From Candidatus Dadabacteria bacterium (GTDB lineage: Bacteria; Desulfobacterota_D; UBA1144; Nemesobacterales; JAJCZQ01): DNA of 26,189 bases. Position 1 is the stretch's first letter; every line of letters starts with the position of its first letter. The translations under genes were made by a program, and so were the position numbers. This document shows positions 15,460-23,803 of this stretch, piece by piece. The DNA lies in assembly GCA_030624695.1 (NCBI GenBank), contig JAUXJP010000001.1, forward strand, positions 1 to 26,189, written 5' to 3'. The notes beneath the pieces are model-generated. The model worked only from the letters and a program-made list of their open reading frames with translations, had not been told where the DNA came from and searched no databases.

Positions 15460-18204
15460 TTAATTTAAATGCTTTTTCAAATATTGGGCTGTATGGGAAT
15501 TTTTTGATTTAAGTATCTCCAAAGGAGTTCCCTCGGCAACTATATTGCCTCCGTTTTCACCCCCATCGGGGCCAAGGTCGATAATATAATCTGCTGATTT
15601 AATCACATCAAGGTTGTGTTCAATAACTATCAGGGTGTTTCCATTGTCTACAAGCTTGTTTAGCACATATAGGAGTTTATTTATATCCTCACTGTGCAGG
15701 CCTACGGTAGGTTCGTCCAGTATGTAAAGTACACCGCTTGCTGTTTTGCGTGATAGTTCCCTTGCGATCTTTATTCTCTGGGCTTCACCCCCGGAAAGTG
15801 TAAGTGCAGATTGACCAAGCCTTAGATAGCCAAGGCCTACGTCCTGCAGGATTTTTAACATCCTTACTATCTTATGATGTTCGAAAAAAAATATTACCGC
15901 ATTATCTACAGTAAGGTTTAATATTTCGTCAATGTTTTTACCATTATACTTATAGCCAAGTATATCTTTCTTAAATCTTTTACCGTTGCATTCCTCACAA
16001 GTAACGATTACATCTGCAAGAAAAAGCATTTCTATCTTTTGTCTACCCTCACCCTGGCAGCTCTCACAGCGTCCGTTTTTAACATTAAAAGAAAAGTGTG
16101 AAGGAGTAAATCCTTTTAGTTTTGCCCGCATGGGAGAGGAAATAACTTTTCTTATTTCATCATATACTTTTATATAGGTTACGGGATTTGATCTTCCCGA
16201 CCTTCCAATAGGAGACTGATCAATGAGAATAATGTCCGATATAAAGTTGTCGCCTTTTATCTTATCTACCTTACCGGGTTTTTCCTTTTCACTTCTAAAT
16301 TTTCTAATCAGGTTTTTGTAAATTACATCGTTTACGAGTGAACTCTTTCCTGATCCGGATACACCTGTGACGCACGTAAATTTACCAATTGGTATAGAAG
16401 CATCGATGTTCTTTAGATTGTTTTCTTTTGCCCCTGATATGGTTAGATACTTACTTTTTCCATTTCTTAATCCTTTGTTTTGTTCTATATATTTTTCACC
16501 GGAAAGATATTGCCTGGTATAAGAATCTGTTTTAGATCTGATAAAATTTTTGACCCGGCCAATATATACTATTTCCCCTCCGTGTTCTCCTGCTTCAGGC
16601 CCGAGTTCTATAATATTGTCGGCAGCCATTACCATATCGTGATCATGTTCTACAACAAGGATTGTATTGTTACGGGATTTGAGTTCAAAAATAATTGATA
16701 TCAACTGGTTTATATCTTTTGGGTGAAGCCCTATAGAAGGTTCATCAAGTACGTAAAGTGTTTCAGTAAGTTTGGAACCCAGTTGGCAAGCGAGGTTGAC
16801 TCTTTGGCTTTCACCACCAGACAGTGTCCTGGAGAGCCTGGATAAAGTAAGGTAGCCAAGCCCCACTTTTATAAGGAATTCGGACCTGGAAAGTATTTCA
16901 TTTATAATATCTTCAGATATAGATTTGTCATATTCCGAGAGGTCCAGATTCATGAAAAAATCATAAAACCTGTATATGGTTATTTCAGAAAGTTCATGGA
17001 TATTTTTATTGTTTACCCTTATGAATAAGGACTGTTCTTTTAATCTGCTTCCATTACAAGATTCACATTTAACTGAGGACCTGTATCTGCTCAGGAAAAC
17101 CCTTACATGCATTTTGTAACTTTTTTTTTCAAGACGCTTGAAAAAACCGTTAACGCCCTTGTAGTTATTTTTACCATTAAATACAAGTTCTTTTTGTTTA
17201 TTGGTTAATTGACAGAATTTTTTGGAAGTATCAATGCTGTTTTCTTCCGCAAACTCTATAAGCCGCCTCATGTGTATTTTATAAGAAGGCTTGGTAAATG
17301 GTTCAATTGCTCCATTTTTTATGCTGAGTTCGGGATTTGGAATAACAAGTTCAGGGTCAATCTCCAGATTGTTTCCGAAACCATTACATTCGGGGCAGGC
17401 ACCCTGGGGACTGTTAAATGATAAAGATGCAGGTGTTGGTTTTACAAACTTAAAATTACAGTCTGTGCATTCAAAACCGTCTGTATAGTTGTAAATCTTG
17501 CCCTCTACAATGGTTACAAATAAACTATTTGATTCCTTAAAGGCAATTTCCAAAGCTTCAATCAACCTTGACCTGGAATCTGTATCAAGTAAGACCCTGT
17601 CAATAATTAGCTGGGCATTTACCGGAAATGAATCAATATCCTCAAGTTCAATGTAATCTGAATCCGCATAAGCCCTGCTAAAACCCTTTGCAAGATAGTT
17701 TGCCGGACTGAAACCTTCTTTTACCGGTACAGAGATTATACATTTTTTTCCGTTTTCGTTTTTATATGTTTTTTCTGCAATAATATCCGGTGTGTATTTT
17801 ACTATTTCTTTGCTGCATCCGGGGCAAAAGATCTTTCCTATTTTTGAAAATAGTACCCTCAGGTAGTCGTTAATTTCTGTTGTTGTCCCGACTGTGGAAC
17901 GGGAGTTTCTTATAGTGTTTTTACTTTCTATAGCTATTGCAGTTGGAAGGCCTTTAATATCGTCTACGTCCGGGCGGTCTACACGTTCAAGGAACTGTCT
18001 TGCATATGTTGAAAGACATTCAATGTACCGCCTTAGCCCCTCGGAGTAGACTGTGTCGAGTGCGAGTGATGATTTGCCCGAACCGCTAAGCCCGGTAACC
18101 ACGGTATATTCACCTCTTGGTATTTTTACATCAATATCCTTTAGGTTGTTTTCCCTTGCTCCGCTGACCTCTATGTATTCCTTTTTAATTGTTTTCGATG
18201 TCAT
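15460..18204 (-). CDS. uvrA: Excinuclease ABC subunit A (UvrA)
   Basis: A 914-residue damage-recognition ATPase of nucleotide excision repair, close to the usual 940. Two ABC modules are seen: Walker A GLSGSGKS (38-45) and GVSGSGKS (614-621), signatures LSGGE at 461 and 803, and Walker B VLDEP and ILDEP. Zinc modules are Cys246/249/270/273 and Cys713/716/736/739; a further CPGC lies at 127-130 and ESCNGSRL near 380-388. The pair around AIESKNTIRNSRSTVGT shows a UvrB-contact region somewhat different from the common EQK...RNPRSTVGT form, so a second-type UvrA paralogue cannot be excluded without the rest of the genome. The ATG overlaps the TGA of the upstream HAD gene (ATGA), so the pair is co-translated. 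Confidence 0.96.
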   Translation of the reverse strand: MTSKTIKKEYIEVSGARENNLKDIDVKIPRGEYTVVTGLSGSGKSSLALDTVYSEGLRRYIECLSTYARQFLERVDRPDVDDIKGLPTAIAIESKNTIRNSRSTVGTTTEINDYLRVLFSKIGKIFCPGCSKEIVKYTPDIIAEKTYKNENGKKCIISVPVKEGFSPANYLAKGFSRAYADSDYIELEDIDSFPVNAQLIIDRVLLDTDSRSRLIEALEIAFKESNSLFVTIVEGKIYNYTDGFECTDCNFKFVKPTPASLSFNSPQGACPECNGFGNNLEIDPELVIPNPELSIKNGAIEPFTKPSYKIHMRRLIEFAEENSIDTSKKFCQLTNKQKELVFNGKNNYKGVNGFFKRLEKKSYKMHVRVFLSRYRSSVKCESCNGSRLKEQSLFIRVNNKNIHELSEITIYRFYDFFMNLDLSEYDKSISEDIINEILSRSEFLIKVGLGYLTLSRLSRTLSGGESQRVNLACQLGSKLTETLYVLDEPSIGLHPKDINQLISIIFELKSRNNTILVVEHDHDMVMAADNIIELGPEAGEHGGEIVYIGRVKNFIRSKTDSYTRQYLSGEKYIEQNKGLRNGKSKYLTISGAKENNLKNIDASIPIGKFTCVTGVSGSGKSSLVNDVIYKNLIRKFRSEKEKPGKVDKIKGDNFISDIILIDQSPIGRSGRSNPVTYIKVYDEIRKVISSPMRAKLKGFTPSHFSFNVKNGRCESCQGEGRQKIEMLFLADVIVTCEECNGKRFKKDILGYKYNGKNIDEILNLTVDNAVIFFFEHHKIVRMLKILQDVGLGYLRLGQSALTLSGGEAQRIKIARELSRKTASGVLYILDEPTVGLHSEDINKLLYVLNKLVDNGNTLIVIEHNLDVIKSADYIIDLGPDGGENGGNIVAEGTPLEILKSKNSHTAQYLKKHLN

Positions 18205-18911
18205 GTCAGTTTGAAGAGTCCTGATAATTCTAAAAGATTACTAACCTGTATCACTTTAATTCCTTCATAATTAATTCCGTCTTTATGGTTTATCCAGATT
18301 GTATCTATTCCTGCATTCCTAGCACCCAAAATGTCGGCCCCATATAAATCGCCGATATGCAGTATATCCTTTGTATCAATGCCGAGCTTCTCTGATGCAA
18401 GTAAAAAAATATCTTTATCAGGTTTAATTATGTTTACATTTGTCGAATCGATTATTAGTTCAAAATATTTTGCGATCCCGAGTTGTTCACACTTCTCTGT
18501 TGTTTTTCCATCATTATTGGAAATCACTGCCAGTTTGAACCCGGATTTACTCAGATCTTTCAGGAGTTCTTCTGCACCGGGCAGGAGTTGTCTTTTATAT
18601 CCTGATTTAGCCATTTTACGGTTTATATGATTCCAGGCTTCCTCAGTTTCCATATTTATACCAAGTTCACGTAAAATAATTGAAATTATTTTTTTTTGAT
18701 AAATGGCAGATGAAATTATCTGATCATCAAAATACTCTTTGTAAATAATATAATCTGCATACTGAAATGCCCTGAAATACTGCTTTTCGGTAAACTCAAA
18801 ACTTATCTCACAAAGGGCTATTCTTATCCTGTCCGGGTATGTTGGAACTGTGGAAGCAATGGTATCTCCAAAATCGAAAAAGATTGCTTTTTTATTTTTA
18901 ATATCGATCAT
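18201..18911 (-). CDS. HAD-superfamily hydrolase (subfamily IA-like)
   Basis: A 236-residue protein with a HAD core and a helical cap (about 20-110). Motif I is FFDFGDT with the nucleophile Asp13; the residue two places on, usually the Asp general acid/base, is Gly15. Motif II is VISNND (Ser131), motif III Lys163 in KPDKDIF, and motif IV IGDLYGAD (Asp188 and Asp193). Such proteins are often phosphatases for small phosphate esters such as sugar phosphates or phosphoglycolate; the substrate here is unknown, and the Gly at motif I may alter activity. It is the first gene of a two-gene unit with uvrA, overlapping it by four bases, and ends in TGA. Confidence 0.9.
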   Translation of the reverse strand: MIDIKNKKAIFFDFGDTIASTVPTYPDRIRIALCEISFEFTEKQYFRAFQYADYIIYKEYFDDQIISSAIYQKKIISIILRELGINMETEEAWNHINRKMAKSGYKRQLLPGAEELLKDLSKSGFKLAVISNNDGKTTEKCEQLGIAKYFELIIDSTNVNIIKPDKDIFLLASEKLGIDTKDILHIGDLYGADILGARNAGIDTIWINHKDGINYEGIKVIQVSNLLELSGLFKLT

Positions 18912-18976
18912 TGCAGTATGAAAATATTAATGATTGTAATGAATAGTCAAAATCTTTGTTCCTAAAGCCCGATTTC

Positions 18977-19005
18977 TTGCTAACAAGGATAAATTAAGAT
19001 ACCAT
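18977..19005 (+). promoter_or_regulatory. Candidate glyA promoter
   Basis: TTGCTA (18977-18982) and TACCAT (19000-19005) are 17 bases apart, each matching four of six consensus bases. A transcript would start near 19012, just ahead of the strong GGAGGT ribosome site at 19020-19025. No glycine, SAM or tetrahydrofolate riboswitch-like structure fits in such a short leader. Confidence 0.35.
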
Positions 19006-19031
19006 TTCCTTCACATTTCGGAGGTAAAAAT

Positions 19032-20279
19032 ATGTCTGAATTAGAAAAAATTGATCCTGAAATCGCCAGTGTAATTAAATCTGAAATAGAAAGACAGGAA
19101 TGGAAACTGGAACTTATTGCATCTGAGAACTATGTGAGTGATGCCGTGATGGAGGCTTTGGGTTCTGTTCTTACAAATAAGTATGCAGAAGGGTTACCTG
19201 GAAAAAGATATTACGGTGGTTGTGAATATGTTGATATTGCTGAAGACCTTGCAAGGGAAAGGGCAATAAAACTTTTTGGAGCGGATGCAGTTAATGTACA
19301 GCCTCATTCCGGGGCACAGGCAAACATGGCAGTATTTTTTGCCGCGGTAAAACCCGGCGATACCGTACTTGGAATGAACCTTGCCCATGGCGGCCACCTT
19401 ACACATGGAAGCAGTGTGAATTTCTCAGGACGATTATACAATATTGTCCCCTACGGTGTTACTGAAGACACAAATTTAATTGATTATGATGAAGTTAGAA
19501 AAATCGCCGTTGAAAATAATCCGAAACTTATTATTGTTGGTTGGAGTGCTTACCCAAGGGATATTGATTTTAAGAAATTCAGAGATATTGCCGATGAATG
19601 CGGAGCACTTCTGATGGCTGATATAGCACATCCTGCGGGCCTTGTTATTGCAGGCCTTTATTCCGACCCTATACCACACTGTGATTTTGTAACTACAACA
19701 ACACATAAAACACTCCGCGGCCCAAGAGGTGGTATGGTAATGATGAAGGAAGAACATGCAAAAGTAATTAACAGTAGGGTATTCCCGGGCACACAGGGCG
19801 GCCCATTAATGCATGTAATTGCTGCAAAGGCCGTAGCTTTCCAGGAAGCTTTACAGCCTGGATTCATCGATTACCAGAAGCAGATAGTAAAAAACGCAAA
19901 AAGAATGGGCGATAAATTAATGCAAAGCGGATTTAAACTGGTATCAGGCGGTACTGATACCCATCTTGTACTAGTTGATTTAAGAGATACAGATATTACG
20001 GGCCATATTGCAGAAGAATCACTGGATAAAGCAGGTATAACAGTAAATAAGAATGCCGTACCATTTGACCCACGGCCCCCGGCAGTAGCAAGCGGCATCA
20101 GGATCGGCACACCGGCAATTACCACTAGGGGAATGAAAGAAGATGAGATGGATACTGTTGCAGGCTGGATAACTGAAGCTTTTGAGAACCATGATAATGA
20201 TGCAGTACTTAGCAGGATTAAAAATGAAGTGAAAGATCTTTGCACCAATTTCCCAGTCTATGGGCACAAGTTGGTATAA
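19032..20279 (+). CDS. glyA: Serine hydroxymethyltransferase
   Basis: A 415-residue PLP enzyme that converts serine and tetrahydrofolate to glycine and methylene-tetrahydrofolate. The PLP lysine is Lys226 in TTTTHKTLRGPRGG, with Asp197 and His200 in MADIAHPAG positioned as in the E. coli enzyme (three residues lower). LASENYVS, NKYAEGLPGKRYYGG and VNVQPHSGAQAN are further family blocks. Length and all key residues are normal. The start is fixed by GGAGGT six bases before the ATG. It leads the glyA-nrdR-tatD-pdxA run; glyA next to nrdR is a common arrangement in bacteria. Confidence 0.98.
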   Translation: MSELEKIDPEIASVIKSEIERQEWKLELIASENYVSDAVMEALGSVLTNKYAEGLPGKRYYGGCEYVDIAEDLARERAIKLFGADAVNVQPHSGAQANMAVFFAAVKPGDTVLGMNLAHGGHLTHGSSVNFSGRLYNIVPYGVTEDTNLIDYDEVRKIAVENNPKLIIVGWSAYPRDIDFKKFRDIADECGALLMADIAHPAGLVIAGLYSDPIPHCDFVTTTTHKTLRGPRGGMVMMKEEHAKVINSRVFPGTQGGPLMHVIAAKAVAFQEALQPGFIDYQKQIVKNAKRMGDKLMQSGFKLVSGGTDTHLVLVDLRDTDITGHIAEESLDKAGITVNKNAVPFDPRPPAVASGIRIGTPAITTRGMKEDEMDTVAGWITEAFENHDNDAVLSRIKNEVKDLCTNFPVYGHKLV

Positions 20280-20353
20280 AACCTGTTATCATTGAATTGA
20301 TGTAAATATTTTATTTTCAAAAATTCTTCAAATTGGCGGGGTAAAAAACAGCT

Positions 20354-20815
20354 ATGAAATGTCCCTTTTGCAGTTTTTTAGACAGTAAGGTTGTCGATTC
20401 AAGGAACGGTAAAGACGGTACTTCTATCAGAAGGCGCCGTGAATGCCTTAAATGCAATCGCCGTTTTACTACATATGAAAGAATCGAAGAAATAAACCTT
20501 GTTATTGTAAAAAAGGACGGCCGTAGAGAGGGCTTTGACAGGTCCAAAATAATAGATGGCCTTGAAAAGGCTTGTGAAAAGAGGCCTATAAGTGTTGAGC
20601 TTATTGAGAACCTCGTATCGGACCTGGAACGCGAACTCCAGGAAACAGGCGAAAGAGAAGTTAACAGCAATGTAATAGGCGAGATACTGATAAGTAAACT
20701 CTATGAGATTGATGAAGTTGCTTATGTAAGATTTGCTTCGGTTTACAGGTCATTTAAAGATGTAAACCAGTTTATGGATGAATTGAAGGAACTTTTAAAG
20801 GAGAAGGACGAGTAA
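20354..20815 (+). CDS. nrdR: Transcriptional repressor NrdR
   Basis: A 153-residue regulator of ribonucleotide reductase genes. An N-terminal zinc ribbon (Cys3, Cys6, Cys31, Cys34, within MKCPFC and CLKC) binds DNA, and an ATP-cone domain from about residue 49 to 139 (VIVKKDGRREGFDRSKI onward) senses ATP/dATP. The length is typical. The ribosome site GGGG is weak, ten bases before the ATG. It lies 74 bases after glyA with no terminator visible and 18 bases before tatD. No ribonucleotide reductase gene or clear NrdR box was seen in the window, so its targets are elsewhere. Confidence 0.97.
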   Translation: MKCPFCSFLDSKVVDSRNGKDGTSIRRRRECLKCNRRFTTYERIEEINLVIVKKDGRREGFDRSKIIDGLEKACEKRPISVELIENLVSDLERELQETGEREVNSNVIGEILISKLYEIDEVAYVRFASVYRSFKDVNQFMDELKELLKEKDE

Positions 20816-20833
20816 CTGCTTTTGTATTGAATA

Positions 20834-21595
20834 ATGCTTATAGATACCCACGCACACCTTGTTTCACTTGAAGACCCTGATGAAGCTGTTCAAAGGGCAA
20901 CTGATAATGGTATTATAAAAATTATCTCAATGGCTACCGGGCTGGATTCCTGCTACACAACATTAGAGATTGCAAAGAAATATGAACAGGTATATGCTGC
21001 AGTTGGCATTCACCCTCACTCAGCATCAAGTTATACAGCTGAAGTTATAAATGAAATTGAGAGTCTTACAAGTGAAGACAAGGTAGTTGCAGTTGGTGAG
21101 ACAGGGCTTGATTACCATTATATGAATTCACCTAAAGAGATTCAGATTGAATCCTTTAGCGCACACGTGGATATGGCTACCAGATTAAAACTGCCTTTTG
21201 TTGTCCATGTAAGGGATGCTGATGATGACATGATTGAAATTCTTTCAACTGCAAATTTAAATGAAAATCCTGGTGTTATTCATTGCTTCTCCGGCAACTG
21301 GGAAACGGCACAAAAATATCTTGATCTTGGATTCTTTATTTCCTTTTCCGGTATAGTGACCTTCAACAGGGCTGAGGAACTAAGAGAAGCTGCTAAGAAT
21401 GTACCTTTTGACAGGATATTGATTGAAACGGATTCCCCGTATCTTGCACCCGTGCCTCACAGGGGAAAACCAAACGAGCCAGCTAATGTAAAGTATATAG
21501 CAGAGGTAGTTGCAAAGGTCAGGGATGTCGATATACTAACGCTTGAAAACCAGCTTCTTGAAAATACCAAAACACTTTTTTCTAATATTAATTAG
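20834..21595 (+). CDS. tatD: TatD-family metal-dependent DNase
   Basis: A 253-residue TIM-barrel hydrolase with all metal ligands of the family in order: His6 and His8 (DTHAHL), Glu89 (GETGLDY), His125 (VHVRD), His150 (IHCFSG) and Asp200 (ETDSPYLAP). TatD enzymes act as 3'-5' exonucleases or deoxyribonucleases in repair and on D-aminoacyl-type substrates in some reports; the YcfH/YabD branch is equally possible. It follows nrdR by 18 bases and precedes pdxA by 14. Its ATG has no visible ribosome site, so translation may depend on coupling. Confidence 0.94.
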   Translation: MLIDTHAHLVSLEDPDEAVQRATDNGIIKIISMATGLDSCYTTLEIAKKYEQVYAAVGIHPHSASSYTAEVINEIESLTSEDKVVAVGETGLDYHYMNSPKEIQIESFSAHVDMATRLKLPFVVHVRDADDDMIEILSTANLNENPGVIHCFSGNWETAQKYLDLGFFISFSGIVTFNRAEELREAAKNVPFDRILIETDSPYLAPVPHRGKPNEPANVKYIAEVVAKVRDVDILTLENQLLENTKTLFSNIN

Positions 21596-21597
21596 CA

Positions 21598-21603
21598 TAT
21601 AAT
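21598..21603 (+). promoter_or_regulatory. Perfect -10 box six bases before pdxA ATG
   Basis: TATAAT (21598-21603) is followed by six bases and then the pdxA ATG at 21610. At this spacing the transcript would begin with the start codon, and no Shine-Dalgarno sequence is present. The -35 region is weak (ACTTTT-like). It suggests a leaderless pdxA transcript beside any read-through from tatD. Confidence 0.4.
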
Positions 21604-21609
21604 CATACT

Positions 21610-22557
21610 ATGGCCACAAAACCTTTAATAGGAATTACAATGGGTGATCCCAACGGGATCGGTCCGGAAATAATTGCTAAAGCTGTGCAAAGCAGCGAAG
21701 TTCTCAACATCTGCGAACCGGTAATCTATGCTTCACGTTCGGTATTAAGGAAAGCTGAACTTGCTTTCGGATTAACTATAGATTGTAAAATTGAAGATAA
21801 AGGGAATTTTAATGATCTTGAAGTAAATGCAGGTTCTATTGATAAAGAAGCCGGTGAAGCAAGTCTGTTTTTTATTGAAGAAGCTGTAAAAGATGCACTG
21901 GATAAAAAAATTGGTGCAGTTGTTACAGCCCCTATAAGTAAGGAATCTACGCATCTCTCAGGTTCCGTTTACCCGGGTCATACGGAAATGCTTAGAGACC
22001 TTACCGGTGCTGAAAATGTTGTAATGCTCTTTGAAGGTGGTCCATTCAAAGTAGCTCTCGCAACGATACACTGTGCATTGTCAGAGGTGCCAAATTTAAT
22101 TACAAAAGAAAAAATCCTGACCACTTTATCAGTATGTGATAAAGACCTTAGAGAAAAATACGGAATTGATAACCCCAGAATATCCGTCTGCGGTTTAAAC
22201 CCTCATGCCGGGGAAGCCGGAGCATTCGGCGACGAGGAAATCAATGAAATTATTCCTGCCGTAAAAGATGCTGTTAGCAATGGTATAAATGCTACCGGAC
22301 CATTGCCGGCAGATACTCTTTTTTACAGGGCCAACAGGGGGGAATGGGATTTGGTCTTAGCTATGTATCACGACCAGGGGTTAATACCGTTTAAGATGCT
22401 CGCATTTGATACGGGAGTAAATGTAACCCTCGGCCTGCCAATAGTCCGCACTTCACCTGATCACGGCACTGCTTTTGATATTGCCTGGAAGGGTACAGCA
22501 AAGCCTACTAGTATAATTGAAGCAATAAAGGCAGCAGTAAGGTTGATAAGGCAATAA
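21610..22557 (+). CDS. pdxA: 4-hydroxythreonine-4-phosphate dehydrogenase PdxA
   Basis: A 315-residue NAD-dependent enzyme of pyridoxal phosphate synthesis (the deoxyxylulose 5-phosphate-dependent route). Metal ligands His154, His199 (GLNPHAGE) and His254 (YHDQGLIPFK) are spaced 45 and 55 residues apart, exactly as in the E. coli enzyme. MGDPNGIGPE (11-20), YPGHTEML and TSPDHGTAFD are further signatures. It supplies the cofactor used by GlyA, the first gene of the same run, though a direct regulatory link is not shown. It converges on the sirtuin gene with 22 bases between them and no obvious terminator. A PdxA2-type (erythronate pathway) paralogue is a less likely alternative. Confidence 0.97.
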   Translation: MATKPLIGITMGDPNGIGPEIIAKAVQSSEVLNICEPVIYASRSVLRKAELAFGLTIDCKIEDKGNFNDLEVNAGSIDKEAGEASLFFIEEAVKDALDKKIGAVVTAPISKESTHLSGSVYPGHTEMLRDLTGAENVVMLFEGGPFKVALATIHCALSEVPNLITKEKILTTLSVCDKDLREKYGIDNPRISVCGLNPHAGEAGAFGDEEINEIIPAVKDAVSNGINATGPLPADTLFYRANRGEWDLVLAMYHDQGLIPFKMLAFDTGVNVTLGLPIVRTSPDHGTAFDIAWKGTAKPTSIIEAIKAAVRLIRQ

Positions 22558-22579
22558 TAAAATCCCTTTAACTCAGGTA

Positions 22580-23329
22580 TTAATTGTATGTTTCTGCAAT
22601 ATCGTAAAATAAAGGCAGGATTTCGCCTGATTTACCCTGGAGAGATATATTGTAAATTGCAGAATTTGGCGTCTCTTCAAGGTTTATTTCTATTACCTGT
22701 TTGCCTGACTGTTTTGCAAGAAGTCCCATAGACGCAGCAGGTTCTACAATCCCCGATGTCCCTATAATTAGCATCAAATCGGATTCTTCTATTGAGAGTA
22801 GAGCCTGGTCGATCATGTGCATTGGTATTATTTCTTCAAACCATACTACGTTGGGTCTGGTAATTTCTCCGCATTTATTACATTTGGGCGGGATTTCCGG
22901 TAATGGAACCTCGTAATTTTTATTTACCGTATCACATTTCTCACACCTTATTTCCCAGATATTGCCGTGCAGTTCCATAAGATTAATACTTCCTGCAATC
23001 TCATGAAGGCCGTCAATATTCTGTGTAATTAGTGTGAATTTTTCTTTTTGTCTTTCTATTTCTGCAAGTGCGTAGTGCCCCTGGTTTGGATTGGCCTTAT
23101 TGATAATTCTTCTTCTCCAGTCGTACCATTCCCATACAAGTCCCGGGTCTTTTTTAAATGCATGTGGTGAGGCTATGTCCTGGGGCCTGATGTTGTTCCA
23201 CATACCATCATTGTCCCTGAATGTGGGAATACCGCTTTCAGCAGAAATGCCTGCACCCGTCAGTACAGTTATCTTTGACGAGGTGTCAATTATCTGCTTT
23301 GCAGCCAGTATTTTTTCGTCTTGCCCCAT
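22580..23329 (-). CDS. cobB: NAD-dependent protein deacylase, class III sirtuin (CobB/SIRT5-like)
   Basis: A 249-residue sirtuin from the ATG at 23329; a TTG 33 bases further upstream is in frame but adds residues that do not look conserved. Motifs: GAGISAESGIPTFR (NAD site, about 25-38), TQNIDGLH, catalytic His121 in LHGN, a zinc site with Cys129/132 and Cys150/153, and GTSGIVEPAA. The substrate pocket has Tyr69 and Arg72 in WYDWRRR, the YxxR pair that in E. coli CobB and human SIRT5 binds succinyl or malonyl groups. The protein is therefore probably a desuccinylase/demalonylase as well as a deacetylase. It lies alone between convergent pdxA and divergent nuoA. Confidence 0.94.
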   Translation of the reverse strand: MGQDEKILAAKQIIDTSSKITVLTGAGISAESGIPTFRDNDGMWNNIRPQDIASPHAFKKDPGLVWEWYDWRRRIINKANPNQGHYALAEIERQKEKFTLITQNIDGLHEIAGSINLMELHGNIWEIRCEKCDTVNKNYEVPLPEIPPKCNKCGEITRPNVVWFEEIIPMHMIDQALLSIEESDLMLIIGTSGIVEPAASMGLLAKQSGKQVIEINLEETPNSAIYNISLQGKSGEILPLFYDIAETYN

Positions 23330-23446
23330 GTAATAAAAGTAAAGCAATTTTTGGTTTATCAAAATGAAATTTTTACTAAATAAAAAAATAAATTTTGTTA
23401 TTTGCTTTTCTTGACAATTAATTCTTCATACTTAATCTTATAAGCT

Positions 23447-23803
23447 GTGTTGTCAGATTATTTACCGATTTTATTATTATTATTGTTCGCAATTTTCCTT
23501 GCCTCGTCACTGTTAACAATTTCTTTCCTGCTCGGCCCAAAAAGGCCCAAAGCAAGTAAATTGTCACCGTATGAGTCCGGGATTGTACCGGTCGGAGATG
23601 CAAGGGAAAAGTTTTCTATGAAGTATTATTTAATAGGAGCACTGTTTATCCTGTTTGATGTTGAAACTGCGTTTTTGTTTGTCTGGGCAGTTGTTTTTAA
23701 AGAGCTTGGGCTTTTTGCCTTTATAGAGATAGCTGTGTTCCTGATAGTGATACTTTGCGGATATTTTTATGTACTTAGAAAAGGAGTCCTCGAATGGGAA
23801 TAA
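23447..23803 (+). CDS. nuoA: NADH-quinone oxidoreductase subunit A
   Basis: A 118-residue membrane subunit of complex I with three predicted helices. The conserved stretch KLSPYESGIVPVGDAREKFSMKYYLIGALFILFDVETAFLF is recognisable in parts: YESG (about 42-45), ARE and FDVE (about 71-74). The start is GTG at 23447 or the adjacent TTG at 23450; no ATG fits, and no ribosome site is visible. A TTGACA (23411-23416) and a TATAAG (23439-23444) lie upstream, but their 22-base spacing is too long for one promoter. First gene of nuoABCD, overlapping nuoB by ten bases. Confidence 0.95.
   Translation: MLSDYLPILLLLLFAIFLASSLLTISFLLGPKRPKASKLSPYESGIVPVGDAREKFSMKYYLIGALFILFDVETAFLFVWAVVFKELGLFAFIEIAVFLIVILCGYFYVLRKGVLEWE

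Noticed and set aside
18912..19031. Riboswitch (glycine or folate) before glyA
   Set aside because: The likely transcript start leaves a leader of only about 20 bases, and no conserved paired structure could be drawn.
19871..20248. 125-residue minus-strand open frame inside glyA
   Set aside because: It is antisense to a fully conserved glyA; its Ser/Pro-rich content is typical of reverse-strand shadows.
22558..22579. Bidirectional terminator between pdxA and the sirtuin gene
   Set aside because: The 22-base gap has no inverted repeat or T-tract pair that would form one.
23330..23362. TTG start adding eleven residues to the sirtuin
   Set aside because: The extra residues are hydrophobic and lie before the usual sirtuin N-terminal helix; the ATG at 23329 fits the family length better.
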